A program made the translations under genes and the position numbers. The notes beneath the pieces were generated by a model that ran no database searches, was not told where the DNA came from, and worked only from the letters and a program-made list of their open reading frames with translations. Shown in pieces: positions 16,757 to 26,763 of a stretch of 64,000 bases of DNA (position 1 is the stretch's first letter; each line of letters begins with the position of its first letter). Origin of the DNA: Prevotella sp. (lineage in GTDB: Bacteria; Bacteroidota; Bacteroidia; Bacteroidales; Bacteroidaceae); contig JAFZAH010000003.1 of assembly GCA_017548275.1 (NCBI GenBank), positions 62,001-126,000 on the forward strand. Reading direction: 5' to 3'.

Positions 16757-19700
16757 TTATGAATTGTGTGTAGCGATGTGGTATGCGAGCCGGCTGATGC
16801 CTCCGGTGAGCGGGATGAAGAAGAGCGAATCGTTGATTTCGGGGTTCTCCTCGCCTGCCATGTCGTCGCGTCGGGCAGCCAGCACCTTGTTGAAGTCCTG
16901 TTCAGCCTTCTCCGTCATGATGGTGCGGAAATCGGCAAACTCCCGTTCATTCGCCACACCGAAGTACTTGGCGAAAGAGTATTTTCCGTTGAGACCGAAG
17001 AAGAACTCCACAAAACGGAGATAATCGTCAAGCACCTCCTTGCGCACGCTGTCTGTAATATCCTTATAGCGTGGTTGGGCAATGTTGTCGAGCGTAGCAG
17101 AACCCGTGCAGAAACGGGTGATTTCCTCCACGTCAGCCACCACGAAACGGTCTTTCATGTTCAGTCCGCCTTTACAAGTGATTTCCTTCGGGTTTTCTAC
17201 AAGTTTCAGTTCCACTTTGCCGTCATCGCCCAATATCTCGTTGAAGATATGTCGTGCCATGGTTTGCAGCGCGTCGATGTTACCTATCAGCGTAAGCACT
17301 TTCGAAGCCGTGCCGCTGACGGTGATATACGCTGGTGTGGGCAGCGACTTGGTCTTGAGCAGACGTGCAGCATAGTAAATCTCTGCGGCATAGAAGAGGA
17401 GCAGCACCACACGCAATTGGCTATTGCCCCGCAACTCCTCGGAGAAAGACACGCCTCTGCCTTGCATACGGGGGTTGCTGTCGAGCGAATAGAGGAATGA
17501 GACGAACTCGGCACTGGAGCGCTTCGATTTCTCATATACATCGCTCACACCTGTGATGTCGCGCAACTTGAGGTCGAAATCAGGTGCAAAGGCCCGTACG
17601 AATCCATTATATTCGCTGCCCCGTCCGAGGAAATCGCCATAGATATTGTTACCGGCGAAACGAACGGACGAAATGAGCACCGCACGGTTGTCGCGATGGT
17701 AAACCACAAAGTCGGTCGTGCCACCACCGATATCCATCGATACGACAGGCCTTGTCTCGGCATCGACATCCTCTTTCTTCGTGTAGTAATAATAGGGAGC
17801 GAGCGACTCCGCCACTTTCTGCAAACGTGCTCCCTGAGGAGCGATGAGTTTGCGGCAGAGTTTGTTCCACGATGCCTCGAGCGCGGCAATCTGATAGGGT
17901 TGCATACAGACGGGATAGAACCATGTGATGCCCGTGCGTGAGAGCATGCCACCTGAAAGGAGCACTTTATTGCGTATGAGCATCAGCAATTCCTCGAAAT
18001 ATGCCTCTACCAAGAGATTATTCCCCCGGCTGTTGTTCCATTTCAAGTCAGGTCTTGTCTCATTGTAATCATAGGTATCCTCTTTCTCATAATGGAAACC
18101 GATGTTATAATCCGCAAGGGGCAAGACGTCGCGACCGTCAACGGTATGACCAGTTCGGAAACAAAGATTGGTACGCATGGGGAATCGTGCCACCTCGCCT
18201 GAGCCTATAGTAACGGGCAGGAATTCTTGCATAAAGGCCTGAGCCGGTCCGCCAAAGAACGTTTCCAATCCCTCGGAGTCCAACAGCGAAACCGTGCGCT
18301 GTGAGAGCGAGTTGAGGGGCAGCACCTGTGCTTCTTCCTGTGCGATGACAAATGGTCTCGCCTCGGAATCGGTATCGGTCTGGTATTCAATATGTGTATT
18401 GGTCGTACCAAAGTCGATGGCGAAATCAAAGACCTTATTGCCCTGTTTCACCTCACGGTAGCGCGGTATGAGCACGCCCTCGGCATCGCCGTTGCTCACG
18501 CAGATATAATCAAACTCATCATCCAGACAGAAATAGCGGGAAGAAAGGAAATGCTGCGACTTGTCGGCACGGTTGACCTGCACCGCATCCATGGGTTCGA
18601 CAGCATGGTTTTGATAGGCTCTGACCGTATATTGATACTGGTCTTTCTTGTATCCCGTGGTATCTTCATCGACGAGATATATGCGCTGCGGACGGGCTAT
18701 CGTGGGTTCATCAATATGGAATGAGGGGAAGAGGAAGATGTCAAATCTGCCTTCCACCACGGGCCATACATCTCTTGCTGAATCGGCGGTCGCCTGCATG
18801 GGAGTGTAATCGCGTCTGAGGGCAATGTACCTGCCTTTCTGCACAGGGATATTGACCACGGCGCGAATGATTCCGCCAGGCAATTCGCTCAGAGAAAAGA
18901 CGGGCGTGGATGAAGTGCCTGCAAACCCGGCGACGGTTTTCACCGATAGATAGCGGAAAATGGCGGGTTTCAGCGGTATAAGATAGGGGCAGTCGTCATT
19001 GACTTTCCTTCCGTCACGCTCCAACGATGTGACATAGGCCGCGTCGTTCACGGGATAAGGCAACCGAATGAGCGTCGGTTGGAACACATCTTCGGCTGTC
19101 AGATACGGATATTGCGTAGTATCGAAAGGCAACGTACGCTCCTCCATGGGACGCTGGTCGGCCTTCGGCGCCATGAGGTGTGCATTCCAGTCGGCAGTGA
19201 CATAACGCATACCATTCTCAAAATAAGGCTCAGCAGGAAGCACGAGCGGAGGTCTGTCGCATGGTTTTTCAGCCAAGATGCGGAAGTCGCTGTCAGTGGC
19301 GATAGTGTTGCCACGCAGACACATCAGAGGAATGTCACCCGGCAACAAGAGTTGTGAGTTGCCTGTCTGCAGCGGCATATACATACTGGTATAAAGCCCG
19401 GGCGTATAAGTATTCAACCTATTCTTGAACTCAGTGTCCTTATCTGCTCTGAAACAGGCATCTACATACGCATAGAACTCGTGATAGAGTGCATTGAACT
19501 CAGGTTGTTTAGCCAACAGATACACAAATTCGCGGAAGCGCTGGTCGCGGTCGATAAGCGAGCGGTATGTACCATCAGCATCAGGATGAAACGCCTCGTG
19601 ATAATTGCTGAGATATACGCCATGGACGTAAGAAAGGTCATTGGCAGATGCCATGCACACGGATGTAGGCGACGTGCCACCCACGATATTGATTTGTCCG

Positions 19701-20176
19701 AGCGCCCCCTCGCCCACGTAATTGAGCATATAGACGAACTGCATCTGGTCGAAATGGAACGACTGCGCATCCTGAGAGAGGAAGAGGGCGAGCGTTTTAG
19801 CCACACTCTCATGCTCGCTGACACCATCAGAAGCCAATGTCTGCAAATCGCGGTTCTTATCCCATGTCACGATTTGAAACATCTTTTCATATTTGGCTTT
19901 GTAGCCGAAGAATATCTCGAGCACATCGAGGGCATTTGCCACGAGTTTGTGATAAATGGTCGAACCGCGCTCATTGCCCCGTTCCGCACAATAGGCGAAA
20001 GCCGTTTTGGTCAGTTCGTATCCGGCGAATGGCGTGGGAATGGATGTGATGGGCAGTGAAGCCTTCGCGCCGTTGGGGTCATCGATGGCCTCGATGTCTT
20101 TCGACCCAACCTGAGCAGTCTCCTGCCATCCGTCGATGGTCTCTGCGCCTTTATGGAATCTGAAAACGTATGGCAT
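16757..20176 (-). CDS. Giant Hsp70/actin-like ATPase
   Basis: A 1139-residue cytoplasmic protein with no signal peptide. The first 580 residues match nothing I know. An actin/Hsp70-type nucleotide fold follows: phosphate-1 FAIDFGTTNTHIEY near 580-595, phosphate-2 SMDIGGGTTDFVVYH near 810-825, and an adenosine-binding-like VSGTASKVLTLIG near 950-965. The overall size resembles SrfB-type virulence-associated proteins more than DnaK. Its gene is seven bases downstream of a tubulin-like gene, suggesting that the two proteins form one machine together with the VWA protein. Substrate and location are unknown. Confidence 0.8.
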   Translation of the reverse strand: MPYVFRFHKGAETIDGWQETAQVGSKDIEAIDDPNGAKASLPITSIPTPFAGYELTKTAFAYCAERGNERGSTIYHKLVANALDVLEIFFGYKAKYEKMFQIVTWDKNRDLQTLASDGVSEHESVAKTLALFLSQDAQSFHFDQMQFVYMLNYVGEGALGQINIVGGTSPTSVCMASANDLSYVHGVYLSNYHEAFHPDADGTYRSLIDRDQRFREFVYLLAKQPEFNALYHEFYAYVDACFRADKDTEFKNRLNTYTPGLYTSMYMPLQTGNSQLLLPGDIPLMCLRGNTIATDSDFRILAEKPCDRPPLVLPAEPYFENGMRYVTADWNAHLMAPKADQRPMEERTLPFDTTQYPYLTAEDVFQPTLIRLPYPVNDAAYVTSLERDGRKVNDDCPYLIPLKPAIFRYLSVKTVAGFAGTSSTPVFSLSELPGGIIRAVVNIPVQKGRYIALRRDYTPMQATADSARDVWPVVEGRFDIFLFPSFHIDEPTIARPQRIYLVDEDTTGYKKDQYQYTVRAYQNHAVEPMDAVQVNRADKSQHFLSSRYFCLDDEFDYICVSNGDAEGVLIPRYREVKQGNKVFDFAIDFGTTNTHIEYQTDTDSEARPFVIAQEEAQVLPLNSLSQRTVSLLDSEGLETFFGGPAQAFMQEFLPVTIGSGEVARFPMRTNLCFRTGHTVDGRDVLPLADYNIGFHYEKEDTYDYNETRPDLKWNNSRGNNLLVEAYFEELLMLIRNKVLLSGGMLSRTGITWFYPVCMQPYQIAALEASWNKLCRKLIAPQGARLQKVAESLAPYYYYTKKEDVDAETRPVVSMDIGGGTTDFVVYHRDNRAVLISSVRFAGNNIYGDFLGRGSEYNGFVRAFAPDFDLKLRDITGVSDVYEKSKRSSAEFVSFLYSLDSNPRMQGRGVSFSEELRGNSQLRVVLLLFYAAEIYYAARLLKTKSLPTPAYITVSGTASKVLTLIGNIDALQTMARHIFNEILGDDGKVELKLVENPKEITCKGGLNMKDRFVVADVEEITRFCTGSATLDNIAQPRYKDITDSVRKEVLDDYLRFVEFFFGLNGKYSFAKYFGVANEREFADFRTIMTEKAEQDFNKVLAARRDDMAGEENPEINDSLFFIPLTGGISRLAYHIATHNS

Positions 20177-20183
20177 ATCCTAA

Positions 20184-21644
20184 TTAGATATTATATTTTC
20201 TTTTGATGACATTGTTGATGGCGGTCTCATGCACGGTTATAAAGAAATTGTACGCGTCGAGCCCCTTGATACGTTTCATCGACACATCGGATATCTCGGT
20301 GTCGATGGCTGGAAAACCTTGCAGGTTCTTTCCGAAGATACGGTCCATCATGGATGTTTTCCGAGGTTCAATTCCTTTGATGGTATCGAACACATCTTTC
20401 TCGTTGGTATATAACTCGAACGGCTGGAAAGAACGCTGATTATCAGAGAGTTCTTTGAGCCATTGAGAGCGGTATGCGTCGACAAACTGGCCCAAATCAA
20501 TGAAAAACGCATCTGAATAAGACGTGTTTTTCATGGCATTGGTCTTCGCCCACGCATAATTCTTAGTCTCATTGAAATGCTCAAGATAGAAACGCGAGAA
20601 AAGATAAAAACTAATCATCTCACGTCCCATTTGGCTGAAGGTAGAGGCACCCAACTCCGACAATGTGAGCGGATTGAAGTCGTGCTTCACGCCAAACTCG
20701 CGGAAAGAGGTCTGTGTGCCGTTGCGCTGATGTTGCACATCCGTGCGGCAAAAATCGACGATACCCAATGCGGCAGCCAGTTCCACAAAATGCGCCTTAT
20801 TGCGTTGTTCTGTGGCTCCCTCCACGTTGTTGTAGCGGTTCTTGATGGCATCGCAGACATAATAGAGCGCATCGACATTGAGGTTGCCGATATAATACTT
20901 CAATGCAGCCTTTGTCTTGGAGATGAAGGTCTCCATTTTTATCTGGCTCTCCTTGTCGTCTTTGAGTCCGAAATACGGCAGCACCGACACCGCTCCGATG
21001 GGGGCGTTGGCGATGGCCGAAGAATTGGGTATATCAAGCGCTTCCGCCTCGCGGAAAGTTTTTTGGAACAACGGGAATCCCGCCGCACCCGTTCCGCCGA
21101 AAATACTGGAGATGATGAACAGTTTGTCACCACTCTGGAAATTCTGCAACAGCGACACAAGCGACTCTGTGTTCATGGGGTCGTTGAGCACGATGGCACC
21201 CATGTTGGGATTGCCCTTGAAACCCACGTCGAGCGGACAGTTGAGGTTGCTGTCAGAGAAGAGGAGCGAGAAAAGCGCCTGATTGGGGTCAGCATGACCT
21301 TCCGACGTGAAACGGTTGTATGCGATATAATCGCCAAACCTCATGTTGGCCACATTGTTGAGATGGAGGCGGAAATTGGTCCCCATGTCATCAATCTGGG
21401 TAAAGAAATATCCACGTTTCTCGGGTCTGTTGTCAAACGACAGATGTGAGCGAATTTTCTGATAGAGTTGCATCAGTCCCACTGTACGTGTGAGGTCGCC
21501 GTTTGACGTGTCCGGATCGACAATGACCGGGACGACGGTGTCGATGTTCTTTCCGAGCGATACACCCGACGCCAACAGCATGGTGAGCGACCGCAACACA
21601 CGTGCGCCCGTTCCGCCGATGCCATAAATATAGAGTTTGCTCAT
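20184..21644 (-). CDS. Tubulin/FtsZ-like GTPase candidate
   Basis: A 486-residue protein. The N-terminus KLYIYGIGGTGARVLRSL gives a Gly-rich nucleotide loop, and near residue 178 the segment SSIFGGTGAAGFPLF resembles the tubulin signature GGTGxG with one extra residue. These fit the bacterial Tubulin_2-like family rather than true FtsZ, which is shorter and lies in the cell-division cluster. No membrane segments are visible. The gene sits seven bases upstream of the actin-like ATPase gene, so their products probably act together. Confidence 0.75.
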   Translation of the reverse strand: MSKLYIYGIGGTGARVLRSLTMLLASGVSLGKNIDTVVPVIVDPDTSNGDLTRTVGLMQLYQKIRSHLSFDNRPEKRGYFFTQIDDMGTNFRLHLNNVANMRFGDYIAYNRFTSEGHADPNQALFSLLFSDSNLNCPLDVGFKGNPNMGAIVLNDPMNTESLVSLLQNFQSGDKLFIISSIFGGTGAAGFPLFQKTFREAEALDIPNSSAIANAPIGAVSVLPYFGLKDDKESQIKMETFISKTKAALKYYIGNLNVDALYYVCDAIKNRYNNVEGATEQRNKAHFVELAAALGIVDFCRTDVQHQRNGTQTSFREFGVKHDFNPLTLSELGASTFSQMGREMISFYLFSRFYLEHFNETKNYAWAKTNAMKNTSYSDAFFIDLGQFVDAYRSQWLKELSDNQRSFQPFELYTNEKDVFDTIKGIEPRKTSMMDRIFGKNLQGFPAIDTEISDVSMKRIKGLDAYNFFITVHETAINNVIKRKYNI

Positions 21645-21703
21645 TTTTTAGGTTGAGGGATGAGGGTTTAGTGTTCTAATTGAGAGGATTGTTTTTAATT
21701 AGA

Positions 21704-22120
21704 TTAGAATGGCACGTTTCGGCAACGGCTGCTGAATGATTTGAACAACAGCGATGCGATGATGTAGAATATAAACGCCCATGCGAAGACGATGACGGCA
21801 AAAGTGATATAATCGCTCGTGACAATCTCCGCGTCATAGATATTCTCACGGAAGGCGTAATCTTCTAATTTGGCACGGGCGATGACCATGGCAACCACGG
21901 CAGCCACTACGGAGGTCAACGCGCCAGTTAAAGCCCATTTTCCTGTCCGAGCCAGCAAGATGTGGTCGAGCACGATATAATAGACAAATGCCACTGCCAC
22001 CGGAAGGAGCAGCATCACATAAAAAACCGAACTATAGCCGTCTGCGGCATACATGTATTTGGAAAAGTCGCCCAGATAAGCGGCGTCCCACAATTCAAAA
22101 AGGTTGGTAATCAGTTCCAT
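21704..22120 (-). CDS. Small membrane protein of the tubulin/actin-like operon
   Basis: A 138-residue protein with three predicted transmembrane segments: YVMLLLPVAVAFVYYIVL, LTGALTSVVAAVVAMVIA and ITFAVIVFAWAFIFYIIASL. No recognised family and no catalytic motif. It is the second gene of the five-gene operon, between the VWA-like protein and the tubulin-like protein, so it may link an outer sensor to the cytoplasmic pair. That role is inference. Confidence 0.7.
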   Translation of the reverse strand: MELITNLFELWDAAYLGDFSKYMYAADGYSSVFYVMLLLPVAVAFVYYIVLDHILLARTGKWALTGALTSVVAAVVAMVIARAKLEDYAFRENIYDAEIVTSDYITFAVIVFAWAFIFYIIASLLFKSFSSRCRNVPF

Positions 22121-22127
22121 CTATTTG

Positions 22128-22162
22128 GTTTGAGATTTGAGATTTGAGGTTTGAGATTTGAA
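22128..22162. repeat. TTTGAG-type heptamer repeat, 5 units
   Basis: GTTTGAG, ATTTGAG, ATTTGAG, GTTTGAG and ATTTGAA in tandem, between the first two genes of the operon, ending two bases before the VWA gene's stop. Confidence 0.85.
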
Positions 22163-22164
22163 GT

Positions 22165-23469
22165 TTACTCATATCTTCCTACGGTGACTTTGAGGTGGAA
22201 GATGTCCTGACCAGTTGTTCCTCTGACATTGTGGAAGGCGCCATAGATGCCTTCGACCAATTCATAGAGGGCATAGGATTGGTCAGGTGCGGGATAACCG
22301 CTAAGATGTTTATCGTAACTGCTTTGTTTGACCCAATCGGGTATTTTATTCTTCAGTTTGATAGTGACTTCTGGCGCATAACCCTGGGTATTGCCCACTG
22401 CAAGTTGCATGACGATGGGATGCACGAAATAATCACTCTCCGAGAATTTGGCTTTGTCGGTGAGCGTCACCATCCGGTATTGTTCAGGCGACACCTCATA
22501 GTTGGCCGTGTCGAGCAGATAACTGCGGTCCACAAACAACTGTTCCACGCCGATGCCAACTGCAAATTTCAGGTCGTCCTGCTGTTGGTCGGTCACGATA
22601 TTGTGGATATTGATGCGGTCGTGTGCAGGATGGATTCTCCGTGCATTGGTGAATCCCGAGGTGAGCACGCGGGCAGTCTGTTGGTCCAAGTCCCATGTTT
22701 TCTCCGAAGACATGAGGAATTTGTTTCTCAATCCCGGCATACCCGTCGAAGTGTTTTCCAGTTCCATGTGAGCGACCATGTCAGCCAACTGGTCTTTTCC
22801 GCCCATCATGACAATGTAATAAGGGCGCTTGCCGTAATACATCATCGGCAAGTTACCCTCATAGTGATAGCCCTGGAACAGCGATTCCATCTGCATGAAG
22901 ATAACGGCGAACTCCTTGCCTTTATCCTGATATTTTCTGATGGCTTTCATGAAGGTGCCGGTAGTGGATGACGCTGCGGCTGAGAGCAGATTGCCCACAT
23001 TGTCAACATCGTAAATGCAGTCGCTGACAAGCACACTGACGGTGTCGCCCTGGGTGTGGTCGAGCAATTGCTTAAAGATGTGGTTGATATCTGACGAACC
23101 CGTATGTCCCACTTTCATGGAAGTGGTGTTCAAATTCAAAACAAAACTGTTGAGGTCTTGACAAATGGGAGCGTCGTAGATATCATCATTGACAAATAAA
23201 ATCTTGGTATCGTCATAATAACCGTCGGCTTTGGCGATGAGATGCCCGAGCGCGTTTTTGAACTGCGAATTCAAAGTGACGAAACCGTCCATCGACCCGG
23301 AATTCTCCAGATAGATTCTGACCACGGGTTTCGCCGTATTCATTGTCGCCGTATCAGAAGGGAGATAATTCCCGTCGCCGGAACGGTGTCCAGCGGGGCG
23401 GCTGATAAAAAATATGACAGCACCCACCACTGCTATGAGCAGCAGAAGTGCGAGCGATTTTCGTTGCAT
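22165..23469 (-). CDS. VWA-like membrane-anchored protein, first gene of the tubulin/actin-like operon
   Basis: A 434-residue protein with an N-terminal membrane anchor (ALLLLIAVVGAVIFFI) and a domain on the outer side of the inner membrane. The VWA-like fold starts at VRIYLENSGSM: residues Glu55-x-Ser57-x-Ser59 resemble the metal-ion site DxSxS with Glu replacing Asp. Further candidate ligands are HTGSSD near 122-127 and VSDC at Asp150. The C-terminal half is of unknown type. It heads the operon behind a complete promoter. The VWA role is metal-dependent protein binding; the partner is unknown. Confidence 0.75.
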   Translation of the reverse strand: MQRKSLALLLLIAVVGAVIFFISRPAGHRSGDGNYLPSDTATMNTAKPVVRIYLENSGSMDGFVTLNSQFKNALGHLIAKADGYYDDTKILFVNDDIYDAPICQDLNSFVLNLNTTSMKVGHTGSSDINHIFKQLLDHTQGDTVSVLVSDCIYDVDNVGNLLSAAASSTTGTFMKAIRKYQDKGKEFAVIFMQMESLFQGYHYEGNLPMMYYGKRPYYIVMMGGKDQLADMVAHMELENTSTGMPGLRNKFLMSSEKTWDLDQQTARVLTSGFTNARRIHPAHDRINIHNIVTDQQQDDLKFAVGIGVEQLFVDRSYLLDTANYEVSPEQYRMVTLTDKAKFSESDYFVHPIVMQLAVGNTQGYAPEVTIKLKNKIPDWVKQSSYDKHLSGYPAPDQSYALYELVEGIYGAFHNVRGTTGQDIFHLKVTVGRYE

Positions 23470-23518
23470 GCGATAGTGTAAAATTCGAATCTGACACCCA
23501 TCGAAATGAATGACGGCA

Positions 23519-23550
23519 CAAAGATACGAATTTATTCTGATTTAGCCAAA
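23519..23550 (-). promoter_or_regulatory. Promoter of the VWA/tubulin/actin-like operon
   Basis: Reading the minus strand: TTTG (23550-23547), 20 bases, TATCTTTG (23526-23519). Spacing is ideal and the first start codon is about 50 bases further on. Confidence 0.85.
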
Positions 23551-23605
23551 GATTTCATATTTTTTGGCAAAAAACAAGAAGAAGCGATTTAATAGAGAAA
23601 AAAGG

Positions 23606-23645
23606 GGAGACAGAAGGAGATAAAGGGAGATAGAAGGAGATAAAA
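23606..23645. repeat. 20-bp tandem duplication
   Basis: GGAGACAGAAGGAGATAAAG at 23606-23625 is repeated with one change at 23626-23645. A degraded inverted copy (TTATTTCCTTCTATCTTC) lies at 23703-23720, so the stretch between the operon promoter and the TonB-receptor gene holds only repeats. Confidence 0.65.
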
Positions 23646-23740
23646 GACAATACTGTGCGAATAATGATTCAGGCACAAAAGTAATGGCATTTTTATCTTC
23701 TCTTATTTCCTTCTATCTTCTCTATAAATATATCTTGGTT

Positions 23741-26173
23741 TTAGAAACTTACCCTCAGGTCAACACCCACTTGCACAGGGTTTCCACGCTGTGCAAAATA
23801 GTATTTGGTGCCAGACGCTGCGGAAGGAACAGCAAAGGTATTGTAATTGGTGTCGGTGAGGTTACGGCCCCAAAGACTGACATTCAACCATCCGAAATCA
23901 GCATCGGCATGTGCACCGAGCACAGCATAGATATCCTGCGACATGGCGTTTGCCTCATCCCAATAGGTCTTCCCTTGTCCGGAGAGGTTGGCACCAATGA
24001 TGATAGCCTTGATGAAAGAGCCCTGGAAGGGATGACGGTAGTCGGCTGCGGCATGGAAGGTGTGCATGGGAACGTACGGGACGTAATTGTCTTTGTAACT
24101 GACGGTTTGCGTCACACCTCCGACAGTTTCCTGGTCATCGTATTCCTTGAACACAGCATGGGTGAAACCGTATCCCGCCGACCATGACAAGCGGTTGTCA
24201 AAGGCTTGTCCGCGAAGCGAGGTCTCGATGCCGCAACTGAAACTCTTACCGGCATTGACCATCATACGTCCGAAGCCGTAATCGCCTGCCATGACAGAGA
24301 GTTGCTGATCGCGCACCTGCATATAGAATGCGCTGAAATCGAACTGCATGGAACGGTCGAAGAGGTTAAGATGCGTGCCCGCCTCATAGTTCCAACTCAC
24401 CTCAGGTTTATAGGCAATGGTCTCACGGATAATGGCATAATCCTCATCGGTATGAGGCACATCGTAATCGCCGCGCATGGCATTCTGAGAATTGGCATTG
24501 AGTTCGGTCTGCAGAATGTCTGAGAACATCTGGATATTGAATCCGCCAGCACGATAGCCCTTGCTCACCGTGGCATAGACATTGCTGCCGTTGTCATCGA
24601 TGCGGTATAACAGCCCGACTTTTGGGAGTAATTGTCCGAAATCATTGTGTTCCTGATGCGAAAGTGCCGACGTGAGCGCATAAGTGGCCTCCGTTCCCAT
24701 CACATTGGCAGTCATTGCCATGGTCGCCTGAGTGTCGTATTCTACCTCGCTGCGGGTGAAATCATAACGGAGTCCGAGCGTGGCAGTCAACCGGTCAGTG
24801 ATATCGATGTTGGACTCATGGAAGAAACCGAGGTTGAACTGCGGTGTGCGGAACAATCCCGGCACATCCATCGTGACATCCATCGTAACCCCTCCAGCCT
24901 TCTCGATAGCCGCTTTTGCTGCGAGTTCAGCCATCGCTTGCGGCATTCCCTGCTGCACCATTCGTCCGGCCATGGACTGCACCATGGCATTGTACATCGC
25001 CGTCTGTATGGCATTGCCGATGGGAGCGGTAATGCCCTCGCCGAAATATACGGGCGCTATGGTCTTCAGCCAAGTATAGGACCCGAAAGCACCGACAGTC
25101 CAGTGCCAGCGGCTGTTGTTACGGCTTTTGACGACAAACTCCTGCGACAGTGCGTTTTGAAACTGCCGCTGCTCCAAGTGCATAAAATCTTCCGGCAGAT
25201 AGTCCTGGTCCATCAGCATGTAATCCTTCAAATATTGATACGAGGTGGTGGAGAAGAAATCAAATCCATTGGCTTCGACCTTGAAGTTAAGGGCGGTGTT
25301 GAGCATATTACGGCGATAATTGCTCTGCCTGTTAGTAGAAGGAGAGGCCGTTTTTCCCGTCGCCTCATCCAACACGCCATAGGGGAATCCGTTTTGGCGA
25401 ACATACTGATAATCAGCAATATAATCGAAAGATGCACGTTGCGAAAGCAGTCCCATCAGACGCAGTTTTCCTCCAGCCTCATTCATCAGGTCGGCACGCT
25501 CTCCACTATACTGATTGCGAAAGAAACCGTTTTGTCCGTTGTAGAATCCAGCCAAACTGAAAGCGAAGCGGTCGGACAGTTTCTGATAATGTGCCGCCTC
25601 TATATTACGATAAAAATGTGAGCCGAAACCGAGTTTCACATCCGTGCCCTGATAGCGCATGGGGCTTTTGGAATACATACGCACCAGACCGCCTTCTGTA
25701 TTCAGTCCATAGAGCGTGCCCTGAGGTCCGCGCAGCACATCCACACGGTCGAGTTCATACGTATGGAAATTGAACGCACTTTTGCTCATCAATGGCATGC
25801 CATCGACATAAATACCCACGGCGGGGCTGTTTACACGCGAACCGATGCCACGGATATACATCGACGATGTTAGGCGCGAACCATATTGAGGCATAGCGAA
25901 TGACGGCACATAGGCAGCCATCTCACGAATATCGCGCACATTCAGACGCTGCATGTCACTGGCATCGAACATGGTGGAACTAACGGGTTGACGACGCAGA
26001 AGCGCACTTTCTTTGGGTTGAGACACGACGATGACTTCATCTAAATCATAAACGCGTGAAGAGTCATTGACGTGCTCATCAGCGACAATACCCTCCTTAA
26101 CTTCCTCAATAGCAGACACTTGGAAAGGTATGGCCAGCGCCATGGCCAATACGATAATGGATTTTCTAATCAT
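23741..26173 (-). CDS. TonB-dependent receptor
   Basis: Outer-membrane active-transport receptor of 810 residues. Signal peptide IIVLAMALAIPFQVSA, then a TonB-box-like DLDEVIVVSQ, a plug with QRLNVRDIREMAAYVPSF, SSMYIRGIGSRVNSPAVGIYVDG and VLRGPQGTLYGLNTEGG, then a beta barrel ending VGVDLRVSF. It lacks the N-terminal carboxypeptidase-like domain typical of SusC, and has no SusD gene beside it. The substrate is not evident; siderophore or vitamin receptors share this form. The start at 26173 opens the signal peptide and lies 20 bases downstream of the -7 element TACCTTTG (26193-26200, minus strand). Confidence 0.92.
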   Translation of the reverse strand: MIRKSIIVLAMALAIPFQVSAIEEVKEGIVADEHVNDSSRVYDLDEVIVVSQPKESALLRRQPVSSTMFDASDMQRLNVRDIREMAAYVPSFAMPQYGSRLTSSMYIRGIGSRVNSPAVGIYVDGMPLMSKSAFNFHTYELDRVDVLRGPQGTLYGLNTEGGLVRMYSKSPMRYQGTDVKLGFGSHFYRNIEAAHYQKLSDRFAFSLAGFYNGQNGFFRNQYSGERADLMNEAGGKLRLMGLLSQRASFDYIADYQYVRQNGFPYGVLDEATGKTASPSTNRQSNYRRNMLNTALNFKVEANGFDFFSTTSYQYLKDYMLMDQDYLPEDFMHLEQRQFQNALSQEFVVKSRNNSRWHWTVGAFGSYTWLKTIAPVYFGEGITAPIGNAIQTAMYNAMVQSMAGRMVQQGMPQAMAELAAKAAIEKAGGVTMDVTMDVPGLFRTPQFNLGFFHESNIDITDRLTATLGLRYDFTRSEVEYDTQATMAMTANVMGTEATYALTSALSHQEHNDFGQLLPKVGLLYRIDDNGSNVYATVSKGYRAGGFNIQMFSDILQTELNANSQNAMRGDYDVPHTDEDYAIIRETIAYKPEVSWNYEAGTHLNLFDRSMQFDFSAFYMQVRDQQLSVMAGDYGFGRMMVNAGKSFSCGIETSLRGQAFDNRLSWSAGYGFTHAVFKEYDDQETVGGVTQTVSYKDNYVPYVPMHTFHAAADYRHPFQGSFIKAIIIGANLSGQGKTYWDEANAMSQDIYAVLGAHADADFGWLNVSLWGRNLTDTNYNTFAVPSAASGTKYYFAQRGNPVQVGVDLRVSF

Positions 26174-26278
26174 TTTATAAAATATTTGCCTGCAAAGGTA
26201 AAACAATGCCAACAAATACACAATCCTTATTTGTTAGGAATAGGGAAAAAATGGTTCATTAAATAATAAATCCGCTCA

Positions 26279-26692
26279 CTATTTCTTCTCAAAGTGCTGC
26301 ACAACATCAGGATGATCTGCCAAAATCAACGTCAAACGATTTGAGGTAAGTTGTTTGATGCGATAATCCCAGGGATCATTATCACCGCCATAAAGACCTT
26401 TGAAAATAGTAATGTGTCTCCCGAAATCGGAAAGAATAAACACCCGTTCCTCAGAATGATTGCCCGCAAAGGCATCATTCACTTCGATAATACATTTGCC
26501 ACTTGTGTCCGAGTCGAAAATGAACGTGTAATACACATATCCCTCGCAAATCACGTCTTTGTCATAAACCTGCATCCATTTACCACTCAACAGACCGATT
26601 TCAATATCGTCTTCTTCTCCACATCCACATGACATGAAAGAAACAGCAGTAAACATCATGAGGAAGAATACGCGCCAAACTTTTGTGTTCAT
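26279..26692 (-). CDS. Small lipoprotein, lipocalin-like size
   Basis: A 137-residue protein with lipobox AVSFMSC and an acidic GEEDDIE after it. LLSGKWMQVYDKD opens a beta-rich domain reminiscent of lipocalin-like lipoproteins. The start at 26692 is used because the longer frame adds a His/Arg/Asn-rich segment before the signal peptide. The function is unknown. Confidence 0.7.
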   Translation of the reverse strand: MNTKVWRVFFLMMFTAVSFMSCGCGEEDDIEIGLLSGKWMQVYDKDVICEGYVYYTFIFDSDTSGKCIIEVNDAFAGNHSEERVFILSDFGRHITIFKGLYGGDNDPWDYRIKQLTSNRLTLILADHPDVVQHFEKK

Positions 26693-26763
26693 CTTTATAT
26701 TGTTTTTGTTTCTATGAAAACAACCATATCTATGAAATCTTGCATGAGAAACGAAAAAAACGT

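Noticed and set aside
20577-21449. A 290-codon frame antisense to the tubulin-like gene
   Set aside because: His/Glu/Arg-rich shadow of the sense strand, without start signals.
24632-25621. A 329-codon frame antisense to the TonB receptor
   Set aside because: Shadow of a well-supported gene with complete motifs on the other strand.
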